A stretch of 64,000 bases of DNA, from positions 62,001 to 126,000 of the forward strand of contig CAVZIJ010000007.1 in assembly GCA_963775335.1 (NCBI GenBank), read 5' to 3'. Below, one piece after another: positions 34,616 through 43,405 of this stretch. The notes beneath the pieces were generated by a model. The model did not search any database. It had not been told where the DNA came from and saw nothing but the letters and a program-made list of their open reading frames with translations. The stretch's first letter is position 1; each line of letters opens with the position of its first letter. The translations under genes and the position numbers were made by a program. Source of the DNA: CAVQCX01 sp963775335 (lineage in GTDB: Bacteria; Pseudomonadota; Gammaproteobacteria; Chromatiales; Chromatiaceae).

Positions 34616-34658
34616 CATTTGCCGAGTGATCGGCTTCCCGGCCCCGCGCTGGGTGGAT

Positions 34659-34886
34659 TCACTTCTTGCTCAGAAACTCCTCGATCGCGATGTCCGCTTG
34701 TCTGAGGATCGCGCGAAGCGTTCCTTCCGGCATATCGCCGGGATGATTTGGAATGGTGGTGTAGCGTTCCGTGGTGGGGTTGTACCAGATCTCGTGACTG
34801 CCGGCGGCTTGGCGGTCGAACGCGAAGCCAAGTTGTTTGAGCCGCTGGACGATCTGGCGGTAACGAAATCCCGCCAAGCGCCCCAT
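34659..34886 (-). CDS. hicA: HicA-type toxin (mRNA interferase)
   Basis: 75 residues with the HicA double-stranded-RNA-binding-like fold: 'GFRYRQIVQRLKQLGFAFDRQAAGSHEIWYNPTTERYTTIPNHPGDMPEGTLRAILRQADI'. The catalytic His is in GSHEIW. Family members cleave mRNA in the cytosol and are neutralised by HicB. It starts immediately after hicB (order hicB-hicA) and looks complete. Confidence 0.9.
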   Translation of the reverse strand: MGRLAGFRYRQIVQRLKQLGFAFDRQAAGSHEIWYNPTTERYTTIPNHPGDMPEGTLRAILRQADIAIEEFLSKK

Positions 34887-35117
34887 TCAGCTGCCTACCA
34901 CCAACGGGTAGTCGAACGAGTCCTCCGTTTCCTTGAGATTGGGTCGCCCCTGGCGTTCCGCCTGGGACTCGAGCAGTTTCTTGGCGACGTCACGGGCGAT
35001 CTCCAAGGTTTCGGCCACGGTACGCCCCTGGGCTACTAGGCCAGGCACCTCTTCGGAGGTGGCAAGATACAGCCCTTCGGGCAGCTTCTCGATGTGCAAA
35101 TTAACGATCTGTTCCAT
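34887..35117 (-). CDS. hicB: HicB-type antitoxin
   Basis: 76 residues with the HicB RNase-H-like fold: 'LHIEKLPEGLYLATSEEVPGLVAQGRTVAETLEIARDVAKKLLE'. It has the short C-terminus of partial-RNase-H-type HicB antitoxins and no clear added DNA-binding domain. Its stop abuts the hicA start codon, giving a coupled two-gene unit. Confidence 0.88.
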   Translation of the reverse strand: MEQIVNLHIEKLPEGLYLATSEEVPGLVAQGRTVAETLEIARDVAKKLLESQAERQGRPNLKETEDSFDYPLVVGS

Positions 35118-35309
35118 GCGCTGTAGTCTCTGGCAGGGCGATGACCGAGCTTCAAGGCTCTGGTCCGCAACGATACGATGATAGCCTGGATCCGCCGGCC
35201 GGATCTCCTGCGCTCCTCGAAATCGCTGGTAGAAGGGCCCCGGACGGCGTAGCCGGGCCCCGAGGTGCGCCTCAGCGCCGACGGCGGCGATGGCGACGGG
35301 CTTGCCGCT

Positions 35310-35589
35310 GAAGTCGGGCTAGCTACCCCAGTGTTCGGGCTGTTCAGCCTGGTGGCGTTGGTCGACGGGTTCGTGCAGCGCGACCTGCGCCGTTGGGGCG
35401 GGGGGCAGGAGAGCTCCTTCGTGTACCACTGGGCCAAGGGGACGGCGGTGCCCGTGCTGGTTCTGAGCTGGGTGATCTACCTGGCCTTGCCTTTCAGTTT
35501 GCACCCGAGCCTTGTGGTGATCCCTTTCGCGGGGCTATTTGCGCTGAGCGTGGCGGTGACGGCGAGTACCTTTAATGAAGTACCTGTAG
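35310..35589 (+). pseudogene. ICE membrane protein (DUF4400/PFL_4697-type), C-terminal fragment with frameshift
   Basis: Codons from about 35317 read 'PVFGLFSLVALVDGFVQRDLRRWGGGQESSFVYHWAKG' and 'YLALPFSLHPSLVVIPFAGLFALSVAVTASTF', the C-terminal half of the DUF4400 membrane protein encoded by integrating conjugative elements. The end is broken: where such proteins normally finish with a few codons and a stop, one extra base near 35574 shifts the frame past the TAG at 35587-35589. The N-terminal part is missing. It is a remnant next to an IS91-type transposase fragment. Confidence 0.7.
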
Positions 35590-35733
35590 GCGTGCCCGAC
35601 TGGCTCGTTCGCACCGCGCAGCTCGACCGATTCCAGCGCTGGGGTCCTGCCGGGAGTAGGGGACACACGTCGCTGAGCGGCCACCGAAGTTCCCTGTTTG
35701 TTCGATGCTGTCCTCAGCCCCAGGGAGGAGAGC

Positions 35734-37232
35734 ATGGTCTGCACGGACGCGACACCGGCCTGCGCCGTCTATCGCCCGCGCAACCCGCAGGCGAGTCCGC
35801 TGTACCAGTGTGTTCGCCGGCATGCCGATGAGTTGCGCGAGGCCGGGCGCATCCATCGCAGGGTCGAGGATCAGGCCCTGGAGCGGTTTCTCGACTGCGG
35901 AGACCTGCACAAGGGTTTCGCCCGGATCCACTGCGACGAGTGCGGCCACGAGTACCTGCTGGCCTTCTCCTGCAAGACGCGTTGTTTCTGCCCCTCCTGT
36001 CACCAGAAGCGGATGCTGATCTACGGTGAGTGGGTCGAGGAGGAAGTCCTGGCCCCGGTACCGCACCGCCAGTACGTGTTCACCGTCCCAAAGGTCATAC
36101 GGGGCGCTTTTCACCAGCGTCATCGCTTGGGCGAGCTCTGCCGCATCGTCGGCCGGCTACTCACCGAGGCCTACCGGGAGGTCGACCCTGACGGCCAGCC
36201 GGGATTCATCCTGTTCGTCCAGACCTTCGGCGACCTGGTCACCTTTCCGTCCTTAGGTCCGTAATCGGCACCTCCCTGTGCCACTCCTCATCCCCATATC
36301 CACGTGCTGGCCGCCGACGGAGTCTTCCGGCCCAATGGCGTTTTTCGGATGCTGCCGCCGGACGGTGTTGCAGATGTTGGTCGCCGACGAGGCGATCGAC
36401 AAGCCCATGGCGGCCCGCCTGCTCGGCTGGGCGCACAGTGGGTTCTCGGTCGACAACCAGGTGCGCATCGGCGCGGAGGATGTCCAGGGCCGACAGCAGC
36501 TCGCCCGCTACATGATCCGCGCGCCGTTCTCCCTGGAGAAGACCGAGTACAAGGGCGCCAGCGGGGTCATCGTCTACCGCTCCAAGCTTCACGCCACGCT
36601 GAAGCGCAACTTTGCTCGTCTCATCCCTGAGACTCGCCTCCATCCCTGGAGGCTGGCGCGAAGACTCGCTCCAGGTGAATCGTTCAGATCATGCCCGGGG
36701 CCAGGTGGCTGGAGCTGCTGCTCCAGCACGTGCCCGACCGGGGTGAGCATCTGGTTCGTTACTACGGGTGGTACAGTAACCGCGCCCGCGGCATACGTCG
36801 CAATAGCGGCGCTGAGGCCCAACCGATCTTCATCGAAGGCATGCCCGAGCAGGTCGACCCCGAGCTGTCGCCGGCAGCCCGGGCCGCTTGGGCGCGGTTG
36901 ATCAAGAAGGGTGAGCTCAGACCGTTGGTCCGGCGGATCAACGCAGCGGAGCGAACGCCCGGACAGGAACGTCCGGGCTGGGGTTTGCATATTGCTACCA
37001 CGGTGCGCCATGGATGGCGGCTCCACATTTTCCATAAGTGCTGTGCCCGCATGGCGGCGCCGCGATGCGGGTGCTGTCGGTGATCGAGGAGGCGGCGGTG
37101 ATCGAGCGCATCCTGCGCCGCCTGGGCGTCTGGGATCCCCGCCCGCCGAGCCAGGCGCCGCCGGCCAACGACGACTGGCCGACCCACGGCCCGATGCCGC
37201 TCACCTACTGCCCCCTGCCTGAGATCGCCTGA
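35734..37232 (+). pseudogene. IS91-family transposase, broken by several frameshifts
   Basis: The start (35734, MVCTDATPACAVYRPRNPQASPLYQC) and the zinc-binding 'HCDECGHEYLLAFSCKTRCFCPSCHQKR' block are in one frame to about 36250. 'HPHIHVLAADGVF' (the HUH motif) and 'LGWAHSGFSVDNQVRIGAEDVQGRQQLARYMIRAPFSLEK' follow in two other frames around 36285-36630. The C-terminal part 'VRYYGWYSNRARG' and 'VIEEAAVIERILRRLGVWDPRPP' appears at 36691-37232. Together these give the IS91 Y2 rolling-circle transposase layout, but no continuous frame remains. It may have moved neighbouring DNA by one-ended transposition. Confidence 0.8.
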
Positions 37233-37458
37233 AGGGTTGACGAGGACCGCGATCGGCCTAGAATCGGCAGAAAGCCAGGGATTCGTCGCCGCCAGGGGCT
37301 AAGGGGCCTGCGGAGCGCGCGGCGGAGCCGCTACCGGAGGGAAGTGGGGCGATGTCGCACAATCAGGCTTATGTCAAACGGTCTCGAGCCGGGCGCGTGG
37401 GTGCGCCAGCTGCTCTTCCGCCCGCGGCGGCCGAGAGCAAATTCCTATCGCTGGACAG

Positions 37459-40400
37459 ATGAAGGGAAACGGTTCGGCGCTTTTCGCAGGCGCGCTCTGG
37501 TTGGGGCTGGTGACGGGCACATCGAGCGCCGCGGGCATCAGCGGCCCGGGCGACTTCGGTCAGCTCTCGAAGAACGGCTTCGCCACCGCCGTCAACGGGG
37601 CCTTCTACCTCGATGCGGGCAAGACCCAGTTTCCGAATCTCCAGCCCACCGGCCTGGGCGGGCCGCTCAACACCTATTCCTGGTCCATGGCCTGGTTCCA
37701 GAACACCCTCTGGGTCGGGACCAACCGCGATGCGCTCAGCGCCGACCGCGTCGCCGCGGGGCCCGCCGAGATCTGGCGCTACACCCCGAGCAGCGGCGAT
37801 GCGGGCGGCGACTGGGGCCTGAGCGGCACCTGGCAGCGGGTATTCGTGTCTCCCAACGTGTCGGGTCTCATCTCTTCCTTCTCCGGCGGGGCCATTCCGA
37901 CCAACTTCCCGCGCGACGCCGGCTACCGCAAAATGACGGTGTGCAATGCCGGCGGCAACGGGACCACCGATCGCCTCTACGCCACCGCCACGGGCCTGCC
38001 ACCGAACATCCTCTACTGGACCGGCAGCACCTTCGCCACGACCTCCACCCGCGGGTTTCCCACCACGCTCGTCACGGTCGGGAACGCGGACGCCGATCTC
38101 GGCTTCCGCGGCCTGACCTGCTTCAAGGGGCGGCTGTTCGCCTCCCCCGCGGGGACTGCCAGCGACGTGGACATCGCCAACCACCCGGTGCTGCTCATGA
38201 ACACCAATCCCACGGGCCGCTTCTCTAGCTGGCAGACCGTGGTGGACGTGAAGAACGGCGGCAACGGCCTGCCCAATGGTATGGCCGACCCGACTAACAT
38301 CGGCATTTTCGAGGTCGCGGCCGTGGGCGATTACCTGTGGCTGGCGGTGATCAACCGCACCACGGGCTTCCAGCTCTGGCGCGGTGACGGGAGCGACTGC
38401 CTGGAGCCCTGGACGGGGAACGGCCATTGCAACATCACCTGGGCCAAGATCATCGACCACGGTGGCGGACGCCCGGCGGACCTGCCCGGGATTACCCCAA
38501 CGATCGACAATGCCGGGGCGACGCTCGGAGTCTTCAACAACGATCTCTACGTGGCCCCCGCCGAATCGGGCTTCTACGCCGCGACCCTCGCCGAGATGTT
38601 CCGCGTGCCCAACGCCGGCTCCGTGCCCGCGGGCGGGCCCAGCGCCCTGCACCAGTGGCAGCTGATCGTCGGTTGGCCGCGCCGCGACTACGCTAAACCA
38701 GCCGAGCGGCTGCCGGGCCTCGAGAATCTGGACTGCACCAACGTCGGCGACGTGCCCAACACCAAGGCGCAGCTCTCTCCCACCGTGCAGTACATCTGGG
38801 CCAGTGCCACCCAGCTCATCTACAACTCCACCGGGGTGTCGGGCGTCGACCCGGTCGGCCTGGACGACGACACTGAGCAAGACGACTGCCTGCCGGCCTC
38901 CAACGCCGGCCCCGGCTTACCGGTCGGCGCCCTGAAGGACCCGATGAGCCTCGGCAACGAGAGCTATTTCTGGCGCTTCGCACAGCACCAGGGCTCGCTG
39001 TTCGTGGGCACCCTGGATGAACTGGGCAGCGGCGGGTTCGATCTCTTCAAGACCACCGACGGCGTCAACTTCGACCTGCTATTCGACAACGGACTGGGCA
39101 ACCCAGATGCCTACGGGTTGCGCAGCCTGGTCTCCACACCGCTCGGACTCTTCCTGGGCTCGGCCAACGGCACCGCCACCCTGCCCAACGGCGGCACCGA
39201 CGTGTTCCTCGGCACCACCGCCCCGGGCGGCCAGGCGGCGCCCAAGGCGAACGCGGGTCCGGACCAGTTCAAATTCGACACCAATCAGGACAACTCTGAG
39301 AGCTTCACCCTGAGCGGCAGCGGGATGGACACCTTCGGCGGCGCGGGCCTCGCGGTCACCCCCTATGAGTGGTTCGCCGGCGCGGTCGCCAGCAGCTGCG
39401 CCAGCCTGCAGTCCGGCGACGCCATCTCCACGGCCGCCAGCCCCCCGCCTGTCATCCTGGCGTCCCATAGCCCGAACCCGGATGTCAACAGCTACACCTA
39501 CACCCTGCGCGTAACCAATCAGGCCGGGAAGTTCGGCTGCGACGAGGTCACCCTGACGGCCAGCCATCACCTGGCGCCCAAGGTCGATCCCTGGTACAGC
39601 GGCACCCATCCGATGCTCTTCACCAGCGTGCCGGCGACCTACAGCACCAGTTTGCCCAACGTCAACCTGATCGACTTCGGGGGTGTCGGCAGCGTGTCGT
39701 ACGACGTCACCGCCTTCTGCACCGACCCGGACAAGGAGCTGGTGCGCTGCGAGTTTCAGTCCCTGAACACCCCGGGCGTAACCCTCTCCAACGTGCACGA
39801 CACCACGACCAACGTCTCCTGCGCCGGCATGGACGTATGCCAGATCGGCGCTCGGCTCACCGTGCCGGATTGGGACACCCAGCCCACCAGCGCCCAGCGT
39901 CCCGACGTGCAGGTTCTCGCCACGGACACCCACGGCAACCAGACCAACCGGCCCTGGGAGAGCCTGGCCCAGCCGATCCTCGACACCCCGGCGCAGAACG
40001 ACAAGCCCGTGTGCCGCGACGCCGACCTCATGCTGGTCGTCGGACAGGACACCAAGGTGACCTTCGATCCCACCCAAGTCGACCCGCCGATCTGCGTCGA
40101 CCCGGATGGCGACCGGCTGACCTACACGAAGGTGACCGCCGGCACCTTCCCCCTTTACGGCGCCGTGACCTTCGGCACGACCACCATCACCACGATCACC
40201 TACACGCCGACCGACGCCAAGACGCCCAGGGTTGACTACTTCACCTTCCGGGCCACTGACCCGGGCGGGCTGAACACGAACAACGCGCCCTCGCGTGATC
40301 CCATCGTTCGCGTCACGCTCTCCCAGGACCTGGTGAATCCCACCCTGGCGGTCAGCTTCCCGGCCAGCGGGGGCAGCTACAATGCGGCCGGCTATCTCGC

Positions 40401-41046
40401 CGGGTGCACCCCCGCCGTCGGCGACGTCTGCGGGACGGCTGGTGACGAGGCCTCCGGCGTCGCCAAGGTCCAGGTGTCTGTCCGGCAGGATGCGTCGGGG
40501 CTGTACTGGGACTGCGCCGGTAACTTCAACGCCCCGACCGAGCAATGGTGCGACGCCACCGGCACTACCGCCTGGAGCTACGGCGTCACGCCTACGGCGG
40601 ACGGCAGCTATACCCTGCGCGCCAAGTCGATCGACGGGGCCAACAACGAAAGCACGCCGGCGGAGATTCTTTTCAGCCAGCAGGCCGACAATGTGCCACC
40701 GACAGTGGCCATCACCTTCCCCGCGAGCGGGGCGACTTACCGGTCGGCCGTATTCAACCGGGGGTGCAGCACCTCGACGGGGGACGTTTGCGGTACCGCA
40801 TCGGACAATGCCACCGGGGTGAGCTTGGTGCAGGTCAGCCTCCAGAACGCCAGCAACGCCTGGTGGAACGGATCGACCTTCGTCACCGGGAGCCAGATCT
40901 GGGTGGACGCGGCCGGGACCACGAACTGGACCTACGCGTTCAGCCCCGCCGCCGGCACCTACCGCCTGCAGGCGCGGGCGACGGACGGAAACGGCAACGT
41001 CGGGAACAGTGGTGCGGCACGGACCTTCACCCGCCGGCGGTTCTGA
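37459..41046 (+). CDS. Large secreted protein, beta-propeller-like with C-terminal Ig/cadherin-like repeats
   Basis: 1195 residues with a signal peptide (~1-25, MKGNGSALFAGALWLGLVTGTSSA). Residues ~30-590 contain repeated 'LWVGTN', 'LYVAPAESG', 'LFVGTLDELGSGGFDLFKTTDG' motifs that suggest propeller blades reporting values per region. After ~600 come Ig-/PKD-like stretches ('ANAGPDQFKFDTNQ', 'DNDKPVCRDADLMLVV'-type) and two related C-terminal repeats of ~100 residues ('AVSFPASGGSYNAAGY', 'AITFPASGATYRSAVF'). Many paired Cys are consistent with an extracytoplasmic location. No catalytic motif is recognised; the role is unknown, perhaps a surface or matrix protein. A 13-bp-stem terminator follows. 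Confidence 0.85.
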   Translation: MKGNGSALFAGALWLGLVTGTSSAAGISGPGDFGQLSKNGFATAVNGAFYLDAGKTQFPNLQPTGLGGPLNTYSWSMAWFQNTLWVGTNRDALSADRVAAGPAEIWRYTPSSGDAGGDWGLSGTWQRVFVSPNVSGLISSFSGGAIPTNFPRDAGYRKMTVCNAGGNGTTDRLYATATGLPPNILYWTGSTFATTSTRGFPTTLVTVGNADADLGFRGLTCFKGRLFASPAGTASDVDIANHPVLLMNTNPTGRFSSWQTVVDVKNGGNGLPNGMADPTNIGIFEVAAVGDYLWLAVINRTTGFQLWRGDGSDCLEPWTGNGHCNITWAKIIDHGGGRPADLPGITPTIDNAGATLGVFNNDLYVAPAESGFYAATLAEMFRVPNAGSVPAGGPSALHQWQLIVGWPRRDYAKPAERLPGLENLDCTNVGDVPNTKAQLSPTVQYIWASATQLIYNSTGVSGVDPVGLDDDTEQDDCLPASNAGPGLPVGALKDPMSLGNESYFWRFAQHQGSLFVGTLDELGSGGFDLFKTTDGVNFDLLFDNGLGNPDAYGLRSLVSTPLGLFLGSANGTATLPNGGTDVFLGTTAPGGQAAPKANAGPDQFKFDTNQDNSESFTLSGSGMDTFGGAGLAVTPYEWFAGAVASSCASLQSGDAISTAASPPPVILASHSPNPDVNSYTYTLRVTNQAGKFGCDEVTLTASHHLAPKVDPWYSGTHPMLFTSVPATYSTSLPNVNLIDFGGVGSVSYDVTAFCTDPDKELVRCEFQSLNTPGVTLSNVHDTTTNVSCAGMDVCQIGARLTVPDWDTQPTSAQRPDVQVLATDTHGNQTNRPWESLAQPILDTPAQNDKPVCRDADLMLVVGQDTKVTFDPTQVDPPICVDPDGDRLTYTKVTAGTFPLYGAVTFGTTTITTITYTPTDAKTPRVDYFTFRATDPGGLNTNNAPSRDPIVRVTLSQDLVNPTLAVSFPASGGSYNAAGYLAGCTPAVGDVCGTAGDEASGVAKVQVSVRQDASGLYWDCAGNFNAPTEQWCDATGTTAWSYGVTPTADGSYTLRAKSIDGANNESTPAEILFSQQADNVPPTVAITFPASGATYRSAVFNRGCSTSTGDVCGTASDNATGVSLVQVSLQNASNAWWNGSTFVTGSQIWVDAAGTTNWTYAFSPAAGTYRLQARATDGNGNVGNSGAARTFTRRRF

Positions 41047-41085
41047 GGCTCTCCGCCACGGATTGGCGGCCTCTCTCACCAACCT

Positions 41086-41115
41086 GAGCCGGGCCCGCGC
41101 GAGCGGGCCCGGCTC
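41086..41115 (+). terminator. Strong hairpin after the secreted-protein gene
   Basis: GAGCCGGGCCCGC-GCGA-GCGGGCCCGGCTC, a 13-bp stem followed by TTC; the U-tract is weak. Confidence 0.65.
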
Positions 41116-41326
41116 TTCATCGGGGCTCCTACGCAGAATTTGCAGGTATCCCAGGACGTACGATGGTCTCGCCAAGCCGCACAGGCGTCATCGCGGTTGC
41201 AGGCGGCCGAGATACTCTGGCGATCCGAAACGACCGCAGGTGACCTGAGACACGACGATTCGGACAGCCGATAACCCGGTGCGATCGGTGCCCGCCACCA
41301 CCAGGTCGACGCCTCAGGTTGACGCC
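41116..41326. other. Intergenic region
   Basis: No gene is seen. A short direct repeat, GACGCCTCAG, occurs twice near 41310-41335. Confidence 0.35.
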
Positions 41327-42296
41327 TCAGCGGCCCAGCAGCCGCCGCCTGATCGGTCGGACCGCAGCCATCAGGAGCCAAGACAGGCTCAGCCAGGCCG
41401 GCCAGCCGGTCCCCTCGGCGAGACCCTGCGCGGAGGACGGGGCAACCACGGCGATATGCCAGCCCAGGGCCGCCAGAAAAGCGTCAAGACCCAGGCCGAG
41501 CAGCAGGCTCGACACCAGAATCCCACCCAGATACACGGACGTCGCACGGCCTCCGAGCTCCTTGCGCACCAGCGCCAGCCCGGCGAGATTGGTCGCCGGA
41601 CCGGCGAGCAGAAACACCAGCACGGTGCCCGGCGACACCCCGGCGAACAGCAGCCCGTGGGCCAGCGACGTGCTCGCGGTGGCGCAGACATAGAGGGGTA
41701 CCGAGATCAGGAGAATCGCCAGCATCGCAGGCAGCCCGGCCCCCCAGCGCCCGACGACATCCGGCGGCAGGAAGGTGACCACCAGCCCTGCCGCGAGTAT
41801 GCCCGCCGCGAGCCAGCCGGCCAGGTCATCGACCAGATCGGAGAAGGCGTAACGCAGTCCATCCCCCAAGGCGGCGAAACGGCCCATGCGGCGGGCCCGG
41901 CCAGCAGGCAGCTCTTCGTCCGCACAGCCGCAGCAGGCACCCCCCTCACACGAGGGCCCCGCCTGGACGGGCAAGGTCAAGGGCCGGGGGTGCAGGGCTA
42001 CGACGCTCCCAGGCACCGACCGGGAGCCCGGTCGCCACGGCGGACAGCACCGCGCCGAGGGGCCGGATGAGCGCCAGCACGGGGCCGAGCAGGGCCCAGG
42101 ACAGGGCCACCGAATCGACCCCGGTCTCCGGCGTCGCGATCAGGAAGGAGGCTGTCGATGCCCGGGAGGCCCCGGCACGGGGCAGTGCAAAGGCCGCCGG
42201 CAACACGCCGCAGGAGCACAGCGGCAACAGCGCCCCGATCACGGTAGCACGCACCACCGAAACCTCAGGGACAGACCACGGTTTCGGGTCTGTCAA
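41327..42296 (-). pseudogene. ArsP/DUF318-type permease, frameshifted and 5'-truncated
   Basis: The minus strand from 42296 reads 'VVRATVIGALLPLCSCGVLPAAFALPRAGASRASTASFLIATPETGVDSVALSWALLGPVLA', the signature first half of DUF318 permeases (CSCG motif, ATPETG). Near 41950-42010 the frame changes, and the second half ('RYAFSDLVDDLAGWLAAGILAAGLVV', 'LISVPLYVCATASTSLAHGLLFAGVSPGTVLVFLLAGPATN') is read to 41327. The usual N-terminal ~50 residues are missing, cut off next to the TraC-type fragment. Relatives export metal(loid) or organoarsenic compounds; this copy is presumably dead. Confidence 0.78.
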
Positions 42297-42339
42297 TCCC
42301 CATCGAATAGCTCGATCGACTCAGGTTCTATCGTTGTCC

Positions 42340-42950
42340 GTGGCCGGCCGGTTTTCCCCGGCGTCTGGACGTGGTTGGTCATCGGCTACGAGGATCAGCT
42401 CACCGGGGCATATCTCTCCATGATGAGCCATATCAACGACCTGGTGGAGCGCCATCAGCGTGATGCGAGGGCCACGCTCGTGGTGACCGACGAAGGCCAC
42501 ATCATCACCACCAACCCGCTGCTCGCCCGCTACGTGGTCAAGATCACCAAGATGTGGCGCAAGCTCGGCGCCTGGCTCTGGATCGCCACCCAGAATCTGG
42601 AGGATTTTCCGGACGCGAGCCGGCGCATGCTCAACATGATGGAGTGGTGGCTGTGTCTGGCGATGCCCAAGGAGGAGGTCGAGCAGATCGCCCGCTTCAA
42701 GGACCGCAGCGCCGAGCAGCGAAGCCTCCTGCTCTCCGCCCGCAAGGAGCCCGGCAAGTACGTCGAGGGCGTGGTGCTCGCCGACAACCTCGAGGCGCTG
42801 TTTCGCAGTGTGCGGCCGCCGCTCACGCTCGCCATGACCGAGAAGCACGAGAAGGCCGAGCGGGCTCAGATCATGCGCGAGCGCGGCTGCAGCGAGTTGG
42901 AGGCGGCCACCGTGGTGGCGGAACGTCTCGCGGCTCGGGAGGAACCCTGA
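42340..42950 (+). pseudogene. ICE conjugative transfer ATPase (TraC/VirB4-type), C-terminal fragment
   Basis: In-frame codons from about 42340 give 'TDEGHIITTNPLLARYVVKITKMWRKLGAWLWIATQNLEDFPDASRRMLNMMEWWLCLAMP' and end 'LAMTEKHEKAERAQIMRERGCSELEAATVVAERL'. This is the C-terminal ~200 residues of the large ATPase that powers conjugation in ICE-type systems; 'DEGH' corresponds to Walker B. The ATP-binding N-terminal bulk is absent. With the DUF4400 fragment at 35310 it marks a scattered, decayed conjugative element. Confidence 0.75.
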
Positions 42951-43003
42951 AGCCGCGACGACAGGCCCGCGGTTGTCGCTCGCCCGCGGGAAGAGTACAG
43001 TTG

Positions 43004-43025
43004 GACGTACTACTAACGGTACGTC
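43004..43025 (+). promoter_or_regulatory. Palindromic operator upstream of the Phd-type antitoxin
   Basis: GACGTAC-TACTAACG-GTACGTC, a perfect 7-bp inverted repeat ending 9 bp before the antitoxin ATG. This is the expected position for an autorepression site of a Phd/YefM antitoxin. Confidence 0.55.
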
Positions 43026-43034
43026 GAGGTTGCC

Positions 43035-43316
43035 ATGTCCAAGCTGAGGGTCGATGAGGATATCCGCCCGCTGTCCGAGTTCCGGGCCGGGGTGGCCTCC
43101 TTCGTCAAGCAGGTCCATGAGAGCCGCCGGCCGATGGTGCTCACCCAGCGCGGCCGCGGGGTTGCGGTGCTGATGGACGTGGGCGAGTTCGAGCGGATGC
43201 AGGAGCGCCTGGAGATCCTCGAAGACGTCTATCGCGCCGAGGAGCAGCTCGCCGCCGGCGAAGGCGTGGACCACGAGGCGGCCAGGGCGCGGGTCCTGAA
43301 AGGGCTTGAGCGGTGA
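43035..43316 (+). CDS. Phd/YefM-family antitoxin (orphan)
   Basis: 93 residues: 'VDEDIRPLSEFRAGVASFVKQVHESRRPMVLTQRGRGVAVLMDVGEFERMQERLEILEDVYRAEEQLAAGEG', the Phd/YefM DNA-binding N-terminal domain followed by the helical toxin-binding tail. It would normally repress its own promoter and neutralise a ParE/RelE-type toxin encoded directly downstream. The toxin start overlaps its stop but is cut after about 16 codons. Confidence 0.88.
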   Translation: MSKLRVDEDIRPLSEFRAGVASFVKQVHESRRPMVLTQRGRGVAVLMDVGEFERMQERLEILEDVYRAEEQLAAGEGVDHEAARARVLKGLER

Positions 43317-43363
43317 GGATCTCGTGGTCCCCGCTCGCGCTGGAGCGAGTCGAGGACATGGAT
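43313..43363 (+). pseudogene. Stub of a ParE/RelE-type toxin
   Basis: GTG 43313 overlaps the antitoxin stop and begins MRISWSPLALERVEDM, the typical first helix of ParE/RelE toxins. The similarity ends there, where an AGGGGTCTGACCCC palindrome and the glycosyltransferase upstream region begin. The toxin has therefore been lost. Confidence 0.65.
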
Positions 43364-43405
43364 GAAAGGGGTCTGACCCCATTATTCGCTCCCGGAGCGC
43401 AACGG

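Noticed and set aside
34505..35600. Precise ICE attachment site at the tRNA-Pro 3' end
   Set aside because: No second copy of the tRNA 3' sequence is visible in the window and no integrase lies next to it, so integration at this tRNA cannot be claimed.
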